From Endomychus coccineus (Eukaryota; Arthropoda; Insecta; Coleoptera; Endomychidae): a stretch of DNA of 64,000 nt. The position numbers and the translations under genes were made by a program. Of this stretch, positions 34,331-46,300 are shown piece after piece (position 1 is the stretch's first letter; every line of letters starts with the position of its first letter). The stretch covers positions 66,876,633 to 66,940,632 of the forward strand of contig OY294068.1 of assembly GCA_958510875.1 (NCBI GenBank), given 5' to 3'. Below the pieces are notes generated by a model that worked only from the letters and a program-made list of their open reading frames with translations, did no database searches and was not told where the DNA came from.

Positions 34331-37300
34331 GTAAGTAACCTAGTTTTAATTATCAGCTGAAAAGTTTATTCTAGCAACCGTATCTGGATCTTACGAAAAT
34401 TAATTGATTAATGATGTGTCTAATACATTTAGGTTTTATCCTTGAATTATGCACAGAGAGAAGCTTATCTAATTACGTTAATGAGTGATGATCTCCATTA
34501 TGAATCACGTTTGAGTAAAATTTTATAAAATAATGTGGATTAAAACATATTAATATTTTTGGGGTGTTTGTGATTATGTGCCAAACATAATAAGGTGTTC
34601 ATTATTTCAATGGAAAAGTTCAAGTTCCATGTTGAAATGAGATATTTAAGATTGTAAAATTCAAACAAGGGTATCAGTTATAAAAATAACTGTTTATCAA
34701 CAACAATTTCCCATTACCTATTAAGAGCCTAATATCACAGAATTTTCATGTTAGCTATTATGTATGCGAAGTTAAGGTTTCTTTAGACTCTAGATCGATC
34801 AATAACAGTACAACCAAAACTTCTGAACAGTAGAGAGTGAAACAGTTTTTGGTTGTGCTGTTAGTGTTACTGGTCAATGTAGAGAAGCCTTCCCTTTGCA
34901 TAACTTTGTTGTCAGTTATCGTTGTTTATTGTACATTTGGAAATACAGTAATGATTACGAACATGAATATCAATTTTTAGAAATCGTCAAATGTAAGCTG
35001 TAAACTGATGTTCACATTTTCACATTAATATGGTTATTTTCTCTAGAAGAATGATTAAGTACAATTGTTAAGTTTTTGGCGATGATTTCCAGGGTTTAGG
35101 TCACTGACCATTACATCTTCCATCATGAAATTTGGGGATAGATATTATGGAAGATTTAGGTTTAAATTTTTCCAGAATAGCTGTAAGTCATTAGCTACTC
35201 ATATTCATACAGCATGAGCGCAGTAAAATGGAAGAGAACGAAAAAACTGCCAAACATTAATGTGAAATATGTAGTTTACGCTATGGGCAAAGAAACCTAT
35301 AGAACCTCGCTATCTAAGGGGAGTAAAATCATAACTCAATCAAACTCGATAGAACTTATAACATTGATATTGGGAAAGAAGTAAGAATTGTTTCTCTAAA
35401 GATTCTATATTATCACTAGATTTAGTTCAAATAAATATTGCTTTCCGTTCTCCTAAACTATAAACAAACAAATATATTGTTCTACCTTCTGTCATTCTTG
35501 GTTTCCACTAATCTCTTCAAGACTGATAATTATTATTGTTTGACGATATAATTCTGAGAGCTATTTAAATTAGTATATCAATCATTACAGTCATGTACCA
35601 CTGTAATTTCTGTTAATTTAAAATACAAAATTCAACTTTCGAATCCTAATATACTTTTAAAATTCTATATATAAAAGTGATATCATTGGTCTTTCAGTCT
35701 AGCTGGAGTATAATTCTATTAATATTTGAATGAGCATAACATAATAAAATAACTATTAAAAGATCGATTTTCACTAATTTAATGAATAAAAGTAACTATA
35801 GTTTTGCAATCACCCTAGCTTATTCAAAAAAATATTACAAAGTACTTTGTAATATTTATTTGAAAAAGCTACGTGTTAACGAAACTACAGTTACATTTAT
35901 TTATTAAATTATTGAAAATCAAACTTTTAATAGTTATTTTATTTAGGTTTAGAATAGATTTTCATCACATAATGGCTGATTATATTCAATTAAATGAGCT
36001 TGTTAAAGGTGTACTTATTGCCATTTGTTAATTCCAAAATTATTTGATATTACTTCATCAAAGTATCGTTCCCCTTGTCCCTGTTACTATCATAGATTAT
36101 TATCCTTCACTAGTCTGGATAATTAGTAACTTACTTTTTCAATAATTTTATTAACGAATATTTGACAAAATTTGTAATTGTTATAAACATAAATTGAAGG
36201 AATGTCTTAGTAGACAGAATAAAACAATAATTACCAATTATTTCTATTTGCACCTTTTATAATCTTCAAATAAACCACTAAAAAGTACTGAGAAAATCAA
36301 TCAGATTCAGTTAGACGAGAAATTTCATCATATGTAAATACCCAAAATATTTTTGGAACAAATAATCTCAAACCATTACTGTTGTAATTTGTCATTCATT
36401 TTAATAATACATTGTTACTGGATGCAAATGAACTACTACTACTACAGACAAAGTTTTGGTTCACGAGGTTGAACAATGACCACGTTTTTTAGTCCCAGGC
36501 AGCTGTTTCGCTCTTCTCATGATCTCGTCAGTGGGACGAGGCAGACGTGAAGTCACTGATCAATTATCTCCGAAAGTGATAATAATTAACACCCTCTAAA
36601 GTATTTGGCTAACCTATATGTTACAACACCATGTGCCGGAAAGCAGATGTCCCACTGATAATGTAATTCAGAATGCTACACATAGATAACACAATTATCG
36701 CGATTCAAAGAAACTACAGAGAAACAGTTGGAACTTCTACCGCCAGGTGACGGCCCTGCAACAGTGAAAAGTGAACTACAAACACATTTCGTGTTAAAAG
36801 TCAATAGACAAAGTTTTGGTTCACCGGGTTGGACAGTGAAAACAAATCTTTTAGTCCCAGACAGCTGAGCTCGTCACTTGCGGAGATGGTTGATTAGTGA
36901 CATCACGTCTGCCTCTTCCCACCGACGAGCTCATGAGAAGAGCGAAACTGCTGTCTGGTACTAAAAGACGTGCCACCGTTCAATCTGGTGAACCAAAACT
37001 TTATCTATGACTGCAACACGAAATGTGTTTGTAGTTCATTCTGCATTATTGCGGGGCCGTCACCTGGCGGTAGTAGTTCCAACTGTCGTTTCTATTTTTC
37101 TTCATTATTGTTAACCATTTTCATTCCCATCATAATATTTCAGATATTTTGTTTCAATTCATTATCTGATTACAAAACTTACTTTAAACCATTTCCTGTC
37201 AGTCGGTGTTAATTTCATTCTCAGAGACTTTTATATTGTAAATAATACATAATACTGTCATGTCAGCATTAGCGTTCATCAGTCTGCCGGACATATTCAT

Positions 37301-40300
37301 TTACCATGTGAATCCTAAATTGCAAGATTTCATCAATTAAGTCTGTATAAGCGATCGACAAAGGAAAAGGGGGATATTCGAACTTTCTTCTCGCGTGTGT
37401 ACGCATCGATCTAAATAATGAAAGTAATATTTTTCATCCACATTTAATGGAGAATTAATGAATTAATTGAACTGATTTCAAGACTGGCTATCATCATGTC
37501 TTTTAATTAACTGAACTAATTTTGAAATTATTTATCATCGTGTTTTATTAATCGATTTATGTATTACCAAATTAGCCGGACTCACTTTTAATAGCTTCAT
37601 TCACAACCACCAATTCAAATCGAACTATTTTCAGATTATTTGTTGATCGTGTTTTGTTTTAAATTTGTTTTAATAAATTTTATTAAGTTTCAATATTCCA
37701 ATGCCGTTTCTCTTAAATCACATTTAACTTATCTCGAACAAGAATCCTCAAGGATACGCCATGCCTCTCGCCATCAAACCAATATTCATTAAAAAACATT
37801 CTGCTCTACCAAAAAACTGGCGCGTGGCAATAAAATAATCGCGAGCAGATATAAATTATACTATCATATTGTAATTATCATCTATTAACTTTTTTTCTTG
37901 ATTCAATGTTCGTTTTGGACCCAAAGATTTCCATATTCAACAAAAACAATATCGTATAGGAGGCCCACTTTGTACATTATAATTGCATAAAATAAATAAT
38001 TTAGAGTTTGTAACTAGTGAACGCGGGTATACATATACGAACACAAACCTTAAAAAGTGGTTACATTTTGGAGTTGTACGAACAAAAAAATGAAACAGTA
38101 AAGTTTTTCCTGGGGATTTCAATTAGCTCATGAGAAGAGCGAAACAGCTGTTTGGGACTAAAAGACGTGTTGTCACTGTTGAACCAAAACTTTATATATT
38201 GACTTCTAACACGGAATGTGTTTGTAGTTCACTTTGCACTCATATTTATGTTAATGAAGGACAATTAACATTTAAATTTAAAATATAAAATATCACCTAG
38301 TTTTATGTACTTAGTTAGAGAATGAATATCCAATTTGAATGTGGTGAAATTAATTCATTGAGTGACATAACGTTTATGTATAATTTTTCCATGAGTAGCT
38401 GGCTGGATAATAATAATGTTCTTAACTATATTTTGTTTATGTAACCTATTTGTGGTTATTAACACACATGTACATGATAATTACCTTTGAATCGCAATTT
38501 TAGTGGAGGAAAAGATAATTTTTTCAAATCAGACAGTTCTATAAAATAAATAAATGCAAACATTCGACTAAATAATTATATTTTAAGGGATATATTAAGA
38601 CAGAAAAATACCACACGACATTATATTTCTCTTTATTAAGAAACAAATTATTTTGTAGTATGTATAATATTAATATGGTATAATATATGAAAGTTTTTAC
38701 TTTGTCAATCCTAATGTCTTAAACTATCTCGGTAACCTCGACGGATATTAAATTAAAGGAATTACTTCATGAACATAAAAACATTACATATATGAGCGTG
38801 TCGTACTCAAACCACAAAAGGAATGTAAACGAAGCAACTAACAAAGGGAAATTGTTTTGACATGATTGTAAACTTAAATGCATCCATTGCAGCCAATCGA
38901 AACAGCTATATATTCTTAGGATCATGGTTCACATTTAAAATATGTTTTTCTGATTAAATGCAAGAACAATTACTTTGTTTATATACCACTTTCAATAACA
39001 ACATGAAAACATTAGTATAGTTTCAACATTGAAGTGCCATTATCAAACAGATACAAAATTATGAAGCAAACGATAAACAGCCTCATATTAGAAATTGTTC
39101 AGTATAAAAATTCCTATTGAAAAATGAGATCAACTTTTTTTTGCCTAGGTCCGTACTAATATTTCTAACAATTAATATAACTAGATTCCATATCTCCACC
39201 ATAGGTTACCTGAGAAACATCACGTCATCACGTTTTATGGCTGTCTATGGCAATATATCTTGTTTCGTACAATATCTCTTTTACTTTGAAAGATATTTAA
39301 GAAATAATATATGTTTTAACATATTTCTTGTATTTCCATTACAAAGCTTTTGCGGACATAAGTGTATACAAACTTAAAATATTTTTCGATGTAGAACCCG
39401 AGTTAAATTTTGGCAGCGTATTTCTGTTACATCCTGTATATGGAACAGTTCCTGCTTATTTTAGCATTTGTTTTACAAGATTTACCTTTTTTCCCCGAAA
39501 GTTACATGGATGGAAATTATATATGATTGGTAAAAATTGTTAATACAAAGCCGGCAATAGTTTGAAGTTTTGCTATCCGAAAGTGGTAATGAAACCTGCA
39601 TTTACTACTTTACGTCATAGTGGGTACTGATACAGTTAATTATATTGATATTTTGTTCGATGACCTGCTTACGGAGATCGCCAATGGTGTATTGATGTAA
39701 CGATAGCACACAATTTTTGTTTATTTTCAATTTTGAAAAATCTAGCGCTTGATATTGCTATTTATGTTGATTTAAAATGGTGCATTTCAACTTTTAGAAG
39801 ATTATGCTCCATCTTGGGAGTATTTGTGCATTCCGGAAGGTCACGTATGTATGCATATACATTAATCAGTCCCAGGCATTTATTTTGGAAGACTTGTGAT
39901 TTTCTAATATGAGGCTGTTTAAACAATAAACCTTATAAATAGGAACTAAAGTACATTAGGGCTAATTAGATTACAATTTAGAGTAAGGGATCATCGGAAA
40001 TTCCCAAACAGGTTGAACTCGGACAATAGTATTTAATAGTCTAAGAAATATTGTAGAGTGCTTTGACAGACAAAGGAAAAGATCACTATGGTATAGGTTC
40101 AACCACGGTCGTACATACAGGTCTGGGAAGTCTCTTACGCGTCGCCAAACTCGTAGTCCCTCGCTCAGCCACTAGCTAGCGCTTAGAACGAGGAATAGAA
40201 TTGTTACTCTTGTCAAAATGTATTACTCACCTTAAAAATAACTTGCCCTTTTTCGCACACATAAAAGACCGTTTTGCATTTCGGCACAATGCACGGTTTC

Positions 40301-43300
40301 GTCATTTGTTTCTAAAAACGCAGGTATTCCTTGTGTTTACAAGTCAAGTATGACAGATGTCAGAGAATTTCGACTACGCCTTCCCTTTTGGTACTACGCG
40401 ACAGTCGACGCTTAGCGGAGTCACTTCTCATATAGGAAACAGCCTCGAGTTCCCAGACCTGTATGTACGACCGGGGGTTCAACTGATCATTTAGGATATT
40501 GTTATAAAAGTTTTGAACACCTTGATAAATCTATTGATTTCAATGTATTTAATCAGAAATCTTTGGTTTGATTATGTAAATTCGTTAGGCTATCTAAATA
40601 AGGAAAAGTATGACCTGTTTGTAAAAAATGGTTAGTAAAGGTTGAGTCTGTTTTGTTAAGTCTGAAAGAATAGTTTGGTATCTAAGTTCTACCTATATAA
40701 AAGTTGTCACTGTCTGGGCAAATTAGCTTAATTAACTCCATATTTATTGGTTTTGTCTTTATCATTATATATTAACTTATTACAATATTTACCCGTATAT
40801 AAAACACAAATGTTTATACAGTTATACTGATGATGGTCGTGATTCCAAAACGTACGTAAAGACGAAAATAATAAGCATATGTGTCAGTGTGACCTATTTC
40901 CCGAAAATATTATATATAATATAAAACAAAGATGTATCAACAAAATTCATTTCTCTGACTTATTTTGGTTCCGTAAGCGAAAATATTGTATCATGCCATA
41001 ACTATAAAATCAGTTTCAAACCACAAAATAAAATGCCATTTTAAATATAATGCTAAAGACAAAACGAAATGTTGGAGGAAGTGTATCGAGCTACAAGGAG
41101 ATAATGTTGAGAAATAAAATAAGTTTTGACCAAATAAATCATTACTTGTTTAATTTTTTAGGAACTTTTACCTTGCCCTCGTAAATCTGGTTATCTGGGG
41201 TTGTGCAGTACTGTTGATATCAGCCGTTTTGCGCGTAATACAAGATAAATTATTACATCTTCACAATCTCGGTTTTCAGTGTTATTCAGAGTTCTGTCAG
41301 TGAGTTTTTCACTGATTCTATTTCTTTAAAGAACTTATACAAAATCTGAACAAAAAACTAAGTTATGAGATGTCCATGCTCCCCCTGCCCCCCTCTAGTC
41401 GAGTGGTTTCTAATTATGTCAAAAAACGTGAAGTATTAAGACCCAAACAAAAAATTGGTTTTAATGACGAAACCGTTTTATTTATTGTGCTCTACCGGAC
41501 AAAACATTGGCATTCAAAAAGGACAGATCTCAAAAGAACGAATAACCGTTTTGCATTGTGTGAGTATAAATGGCAGTAAAGAAAAATTAGTTATCGGTAA
41601 AGCAAAGAAGCCAAGAGCTATCAAACATGTTAAAGTGCATTACACTCCTGTAATGTGGAAATGCAATAGAATAACATGGATGACATCTAAAATAATGGAA
41701 GAATAATTAAATATTTTGAAGTCGAAAGCAAAGAAAGTCTACTGTTTCTAGACAACGATAGTTTGCATCCTAAATATATGCTACTAAACAATTATGTGCG
41801 TTGCCATTTCTACCCCCAAACTATATGCATCAATCGTACAGCCGTTCGACGAAGGAATTAAGGTTCAAACGTGCATTTCAAAATGCATATTTTGTAGTTA
41901 TTGCCTGGTATTTTTAAAGCCTTACTAAGTCTGTGCATGTATGTTTTTTATTTTATTAAAAATGCTTGGGACAAGATTACCAACGAGACAATTCTGAACT
42001 GTTTTAAAACATCATATTTCATACAATCGCTACAAGAAATGCATAATAAGACAATCACTTTTCAATCGAAGGTGAACTACAATTATTAGTCCAGGCAACA
42101 AACTGGAAAAAAAAATATAGTAAGCTAGAATTTCAAAAAAAATTTTGCCTTTTTGTTCCTAATACCCCATAGATCATTCATGACTATCAAGACCGTGGGG
42201 GTCGACCTTTCTACCCCCCCAAAACGGGGTTTCAACCCCCCAGAGGAGCATTCTTATAAAAACAATCCAAAATTAATGAATTAAGAGCCGAAAATGACCC
42301 CTAGTATGTTTTTTGGGTGGCTGATCACGATTCCGCAGTTAGTTTTCTCAGAAAACTCCCCCCAGATTGGAAATTTGGAAAATTTATATAATATATAATT
42401 TTGTTGCAAAAATGACCTCTAGTAGGTTTTTTGTGTCGCTGATCACGATTTTGCTGTTATTTTTCCCGAAAAACTCTCCAGATGGAAAATTCGGGAAATT
42501 TGAGATTTTCCTGAGACGGTTATGAATAATAAAGTATAATTTTGTTGCAAAAATGACCTCTAGTCTATTTTTGCAACAAAATTATACTTTATTATCCATA
42601 ACCGTCTCAATCTCCAATTTCTTGAATTTTCCATCTGGAGAGAGTTTTGGAAAAATAACAGCGGAATCGTGATCAGCAGCCCAAAAAACCTACTAGAGGT
42701 CATTTTTGCAACAAAATTATAAACTACATATTGTATATAAATTTTCCAAATTTCCCATCTGGAGGGAGTTTTCCGAGAAAACTAACTGCGGAACCGTGAT
42801 CAGCGACCCAAACAACATACCGGGGGTCATTTTCGGCTCTCAATTCATTAATTTTCTAAGCTTTTGTATGGTTTTTATAAGAATGCTCCTCTGAGGTGTT
42901 CAAACCCCGTTTTGGGCGGTAGAAAGGTCAACCCCCGCGGTTTCGATAGTCATGAATGATCTATGGGGTATTAGGAACAAAATGCAAAAAAAAATGTGAA
43001 ATTCCAACTAGCTATATATTTTTTTTCATTATGACCTTTTTCCCGGCTTATTGCCTGGACTATTGTAAGTTCAGTCAACGACGAAAAAGAAATCAACTCC
43101 GAATTTTGAAAACAGTCCTCGCTTTATATGAAAATTTGAAATCAGGTTCTTTATATCATTGATAACATTTTTGACACCGATCCAATGTGCGATTTCAGGT
43201 TTTTAGGGCTGAACACCATCCCTTGATATAAATATTATGAAAAATATATAATTTGTTACTAGATAATGATGTCTTTCTGCATTTCAACCCTCTCGCTTCG

Positions 43301-46300
43301 GAAAAAATAAATGCCAAGTCGGATAAAATGTTTAAACGGTACAATTGTATTATCATACCTCTGACTCCTCTGAGGGGTTAGAAAGGTCGACCCCCGCGGT
43401 CTTGATAGTCATGAATGAGCTAAGGGGTATTAGAAACAAAATGCAAAAAAAAAATTGAAATTCTAGCTTACTATATATTTTTTTTATTGTGGCCTTTTTC
43501 CCGGCTTATTGCCTGGACTATATTATCTATATTAGCTGATACTTTGAAAAATCACAATCGGATCATCTCAACAGCGCTAATTTTTTGGAATTTACACTCT
43601 AATTTAATAACAAAGGAAGTGATTTGCAAAGAGGAATCATCTACAACTAGCAATGATGTTATTGATCTAGATAGTGGATCAGAAGGTTCTGAAACAGATC
43701 CGGTAGAAAATGTAATAAATAGTTATAGTCGGGCTATAAAATTGGTTACTGGAGATTTTGATGGCACGGAACTATCTACCAACTTAGAGATTCATTTGCA
43801 AAATACGTTTGCAAAAAATCATCACTCCAAACAAACTAGAAAATGATTAGAAAATTTTGTAGTTAAAATTATATTTTTGTTATATCCAATATTTTTTCTG
43901 ATATTTAAATACATTTCAACGTAATTTTTGAACCATTTGTGTATTTCTTCTTTTTACGGACACTTCTGTCAAACGGGCATTTTCTTTTGTACCAAAAGGT
44001 ATCCGCTCAAGAGGGATTTCACTGTACATTTTCGGTAATTCAATAATCATCTTGGTAAATATTGGTTGGGTAAGTAATTGCATTATTCGCATATAAAAAA
44101 GATTTGCATGTGCAAGAACCTACGGAAAATAGGCCAGAACCACTTTTTCTGTAATAGTAGAAATCATTTTAATTTCATAAAGCTAACGAAATTTTCTGTA
44201 ACTCATGTAGCAGATGTCAGAATGATGTGTTATTTCACTAGTTGTTTCTGAACGTGAAACATCTTATCAGTCGTTTCAATGCATTCTTCACAACAAGATT
44301 AATAGGCCAGTATAAATAGTATTTGAACAAAAAAAAAATTCGTTACAGCAATCTGACAGCGGGATATTGTGGAACAAGATATTGTAAAAGAGGGAAAAAT
44401 AAATCTAACCGACAGCTGCTATCCGGGGCGGAATGGGGTGTTTTTAGGGGTTGAAAACAGTTTTTCGTGATTTCTGGCTAAACCGTGCATTCTATCAAAA
44501 AAAGTTCAATATAAAAGTTGTAGGGAATAAAAAGATCTACGACTTTTGTATTTACCGTTTTTACCCTAACCTCAAAATTTTCCGACAAAAATGCGAAAAA
44601 CCGATTTTTCGGTTTTTAATTTTTTTCTTTGACAAATTAAACTTTATGAAGCTCTAACTTTGACAAAAGATACCTCTATTTATTGCAAAAAGGCAGTAAT
44701 ATTTTCGGAAGAAAATATTCGGAGGTTGTTGTTGAATTTGATTTAACGAAAAAAAAAACCAAATTTTTAACTGCGATTCCTCTTAAAACTTCGCCTCCTA
44801 CAGAGTTCTGTTTCGGCTCACTTACTCACTGTTACGTCTACCTTCGATAAGTGGTAAAGAAAACGTATACTGCATTGCATCGCTTTTTTCTTGGTAATTT
44901 ACATATTTATTGTTGAATAATTGTTATTAATTAATAAAATCATTTTATTTTTGTATGTTAATGGAAACTATAATATTATTTCTTTAATTATTGTATAGAT
45001 CGAGTTTTGATATGATGTCATGCATGTCTAAGACAGCAAATTATATCTGCTATATTCGTATATTCGTAATCGCAGGATACGAATATGAGAAATTTAAAGA
45101 GCTGTTTTCGAAACTAAAGACATCATGCGAACGCAACCAGAGGCCTTCTAACTTATGTTCAAATTGTTTTAATTTAGAAAATAGCTCAAATGCTGAACTT
45201 CCACAAATTTCCATACACGAAACTGACTCGGAAGAAATGGAAACAGATCAATGTACTATAACTGAAACAGTAGTCAATGAAACTGTCGAAAACACTGGAG
45301 ATTCGTTCAGTTTTGTAGAATTGGACGGAGAAGTACAACGCTCTGCGAAGAAAGCAAGATTGGAGAAAAATACATCTATGGGAATGCATACTTTTTTTAG
45401 CATGTTCAAAATAATATTAAATTTTTTTTACCGCATTTATGAATTTCATGTTGTTAATATTTACTACCTGAAAACAGGAGGGATCTGCTTCAATTTTTTC
45501 ACAATGTATTATTTTTTATAATAAAGATTCTTGACCCAGGTATGAAATATATATATAAATTCTCGGGAAATAGGTCACATTAACACTTATGCTTTATATT
45601 TTCGTCTTTACGTATGTTTCGGTCTCACGACCATCATCAGAAGACTTATTATTTCAATAACCTGATTACTTAAAACTAATTGTATTATATTAACACAAAG
45701 CGTCCTTCGATTTCGTGTTTCTGTTCGTTTCGGCGACGTTGGCATTTTAAATGAAATTGGTGAGATAAGGACGCTTTGTGTTAATACAATTAGTTTTAAG
45801 TAATCCAATTTTAGACATAATAAGTCTTCTGATGATGGTCGTGAGACCGAAACGTACGTAAAGACGAGAAAATATAATAGCATAAGTGTTAATGTGACCT
45901 ATTTCCCGAGAAATTATATGTAATTATTCTTTAAGGAATTATTTTTTTATATAAATACTTGCAATATAAACTTGTTCAGTGCAACATGCAAATACTGTCT
46001 TATAATTGAAAACCACTCTACTAAACCCGTATATATCATTGTAGATCTACTACATTATCTATTGTATGATTATATTTTGATTTCGGGTAAAAAACTAAAA
46101 TTGTTCTTAAATGCATATTGGGAATGTGCATTTCTTATGTTTTGTTTGATAGTAATAATCCCATGTACGATGATCGTAGAAGTAATATATTCGTATCCTG
46201 CGATTACGAAGATACAAATATAGTAGATATAATTTGCTGTCTTAGACATGCATGACATCTTATCAAAACTCGATATATACAATAATTAAAGAAATAATAT

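Larger units (their letters stand above)
41400..43850 (+). pseudogene. Tigger/pogo-type transposase relic, interrupted by a foldback element
   Basis: Near 41455-41490 a frame reads 'GFNDETVLF' (first catalytic Asp). After a frameshift, 41500-41706 reads 'ISKERITVLHCVSINGS', 'KLVIGKAKKPRA' and 'RITWMTSKIMEE', the typical Tigger block. 'LLFLDNDSLHP' (second Asp region) and an 'IVQPFDEGI'-like block (third Asp region) follow in shifted frames. 'NAWDKITNETILNCFKTSYF' at about 41959-42018 is the C-terminal helix block. The coding sequence stops at the foldback insertion (42087) and appears to resume after 43520 with an acidic tail ('TSNDVIDLDSGSEGSETDPV') ending at 43846. Multiple frameshifts make it non-functional. 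Confidence 0.75.
45530..45930. mobile_element. Inverted-repeat insertion carrying two hammerhead-like motifs
   Basis: Arms about 45558-45720 and 45750-45910 pair: 'gggaaataggtcacatta', the hammerhead-like block, 'ttaaaactaattgtatta' and 'acacaaagcgtcc' all have complements. A spacer of about 35-45 bp lies at about 45715-45760. Comparison with the long-TIR copy at 30339-32738 shows this block is an insertion. Hammerhead motifs near inverted terminal sequences are known from Penelope-like retroelements, so a short Penelope-derived insertion is a plausible origin; no RT or endonuclease is present. Confidence 0.65.

Noticed and set aside
44451..44657. Lys/Phe-rich frames in the long-TIR arms (also 46542-46802 and 32050-32346)
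   Set aside because: They occur on both strands of the palindromic arms, with low complexity and no motif; treated as by-products.
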